This document shows positions 6,028 through 6,708 of a DNA stretch of 6,708 nt, one piece after another. The number at the start of each line of letters is the position of its first letter. Within the stretch, counting starts at the first letter, position 1. This stretch comes from Reyranella sp. (GTDB lineage: Bacteria > Pseudomonadota > Alphaproteobacteria > Reyranellales > Reyranellaceae). The DNA lies in the NCBI GenBank assembly GCA_016780605.1, contig JADHLS010000289.1, positions 1 through 6,708 on the forward strand, in the 5' to 3' direction. The notes under the pieces were generated by a model. It ran no database searches. It was given only the letters and a program-made list of their open reading frames with translations, and was not told the DNA's origin. Made by a program: the position numbers and the translations under genes.

Positions 6028-6045
6028 TTTTTGCGAATTTTTGCG
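6028..6045 (+). repeat. Direct repeat TTTTTGCG, 10-base period
   Basis: TTTTTGCG occurs at 6028-6035 and again at 6038-6045, one helical turn apart. The same stretch forms an imperfect stem (TTCG at 6024-6027 with CGAA at 6034-6037) followed by T residues, which is a weak terminator-like look for plus-strand transcripts. Confidence 0.3.
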
Positions 6046-6102
6046 TACCGTGGAGGGCCATTTCTGGCGGGTCGAACCGGCGAGCACGCCATCCATTGTG
6101 GC

Positions 6103-6121
6103 GCTGGCCTCGAGTGCCAGC
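6103..6121. repeat. 6-bp hairpin near the end of the LLM gene
   Basis: GCTGGC (6103-6108) and GCCAGC (6116-6121) pair across seven bases. It lies about 65 bases beyond the stop of the minus-strand oxidoreductase gene and lacks a T-run in either direction, so it is at most a weak 3'-end structure. Confidence 0.25.
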
Positions 6122-6187
6122 AATGCTTTCAACACCGCGGAATCGGCAAACCCTCGCACTGCTCCAGCCTGTCAGGATTCTGTGACG

Positions 6188-6708
6188 TCAGCCGCCGAGT
6201 TGCCGCTGCAGCTCCGCCCACTGGTCGAGGATGGGCATGATCTTGTCCTCCTTCTCTGCCGGCAGCGAGAACACGACACGGTCGATGCCGAGCTCGCGGT
6301 AGCGGCGCAGGCGCTCGATGTCGGGCGGCACGCGGAAGGTGGTAATGGGGAGACTCGCGGGATCGCGGCCGGCTTCCTTGGCCATGGCGCGGAACTTGTC
6401 GAGCACTTCGATGCCGTCGCGGTCGAGCCAGTCGTCGCGCGGGATCCAGCCGTCGCCGTAGCGCACGGCGCGCCGCGCCGCGTAGGGGAAGGCGCCGCCG
6501 ACGACGATCGGCGGGTGCGGCTTCTGGTACGGCTTGGGCCACTGCTTCATCTTGTCGAAGTTCACGAACTCGCCGTGATACTCGGGCTCCTCCTCCGTCC
6601 AGATCGTCTTCATCGCCTCGATGCGCTCGCGTGCGAGCTTGTGGCGGCTCTCGAATTTGGTGCCGTGGTTCTCGACCTCCTCCTGGTTCCAGCCATTGCC
6701 GACGCCGA
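6188..6708 (-). CDS. LLM-class flavin/F420-dependent oxidoreductase, C-terminal part
   Basis: The last 172 residues of a luciferase-like monooxygenase-superfamily protein; the 5' part is beyond the right edge, and the frame is open to the edge. Such TIM-barrel enzymes use FMNH2 or coenzyme F420 on varied small substrates. Diagnostic stretches, counted from the window edge, are G-V-G-N-G-W-N (1-7), N-H-G-T-K-F (13-18), R-x-R-I-E-A-M-K-x-I-W-T (27-37), Y-H-G-E (43-46), W-P-K-P-Y-Q-K-P-H-P-P-I-V-V-G-G (56-71) and G-D-G-W-I-P (84-89). These fit the probable F420-dependent (TIGR03619-like) branch. An internal ATG at 6613 is not the true start, because conserved sequence continues upstream of it. 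The stop TGA is at 6190-6188. Cofactor and substrate cannot be decided here; in proteobacteria members may use FMN. Confidence 0.92.
   Translation of the reverse strand, partial: GVGNGWNQEEVENHGTKFESRHKLARERIEAMKTIWTEEEPEYHGEFVNFDKMKQWPKPYQKPHPPIVVGGAFPYAARRAVRYGDGWIPRDDWLDRDGIEVLDKFRAMAKEAGRDPASLPITTFRVPPDIERLRRYRELGIDRVVFSLPAEKEDKIMPILDQWAELQRQLGG

Larger units (their letters stand above)
5641..6187. other. 547-base gap between convergent genes, rich in inverted repeats
   Basis: This lies between the stops of the MFS gene and the LLM oxidoreductase gene. Open frames cross it on both strands, but none has a recognisable domain, good start site or protein-like composition. It holds four inverted repeats (5747-5780, 5855-5888, 5979-6009, 6103-6121), a short tandem repeat (5720-5739), and an AT-rich patch at about 5971-6045 that contrasts with its surroundings. 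None of the hairpins carries a proper T-tail. It could be a structured RNA, decayed sequence or a binding region; nothing in it resembles a tRNA, rRNA or transposase. Confidence 0.5.

Noticed and set aside
5775..6092. 105-codon minus-strand open frame in the long gap
   Set aside because: No recognisable domain, no good ribosome-binding site, and it spans two inverted repeats and the AT-rich patch; treated as non-coding.
6050..6100. GGGTCGAACC resembling a tRNA T-arm
   Set aside because: No acceptor, D or anticodon arms can be built around it.

Overview
The window is GC-rich, densely coded DNA typical of an alphaproteobacterium. The general L-amino-acid (Aap-type) ABC transporter genes, an orphan ABC substrate-binding protein of the ABC_sub_bind family and a GcvA-like LysR regulator fit the Bradyrhizobium/Reyranella/Rhodospirillales range. 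That placement is inferred from gene families and codon bias, not from a marker gene.

Layout, left to right. Positions 1-1002 hold the end of an amino-acid transport operon: the last 69 residues of an AapM-type permease, then the complete ATPase aapP. A GC-rich hairpin (1009-1026) separates it from rfbB (1054-2109, dTDP-glucose 4,6-dehydratase), which points the same way but belongs to nucleotide-sugar synthesis and has none of its usual partners in view. rfbB converges, with only 13 bases between stop codons, on a minus-strand periplasmic binding protein gene (2123-3115). Divergent from that is a small putative lipoprotein gene (3220-3375), whose start codon lies inside a perfect 12-bp inverted repeat and whose 3' end overlaps the next gene by 20 bases. 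A minus-strand LysR regulator (3356-4315) and a plus-strand major-facilitator transporter (4414-5640) form a classic divergent regulator/target pair. Their 98-base gap contains a perfect 9-3-9 palindrome with the T-N11-A core of LysR operators. After the transporter come 547 bases without a convincing gene (5641-6187), rich in inverted repeats and including an AT-rich patch. The window closes with the 3' part of a minus-strand luciferase-like (LLM-class) oxidoreductase (6188 to the edge).

The genes do not form one pathway: amino-acid uptake, sugar-nucleotide synthesis, an orphan solute-binding protein, a regulated efflux/uptake permease and a flavin/F420-type oxidoreductase lie next to one another. 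The clearest functional link is LysR-operator-MFS. I see no phage, CRISPR, toxin-antitoxin, transposase, tRNA or rRNA in the window, and no strong evidence for an undescribed multi-gene system. The parts most worth a second look are non-coding or short: the start-codon hairpin at 3214-3245, the palindrome at 4321-4341 sitting almost on the LysR start codon, and the hairpin-rich gap at 5641-6187.
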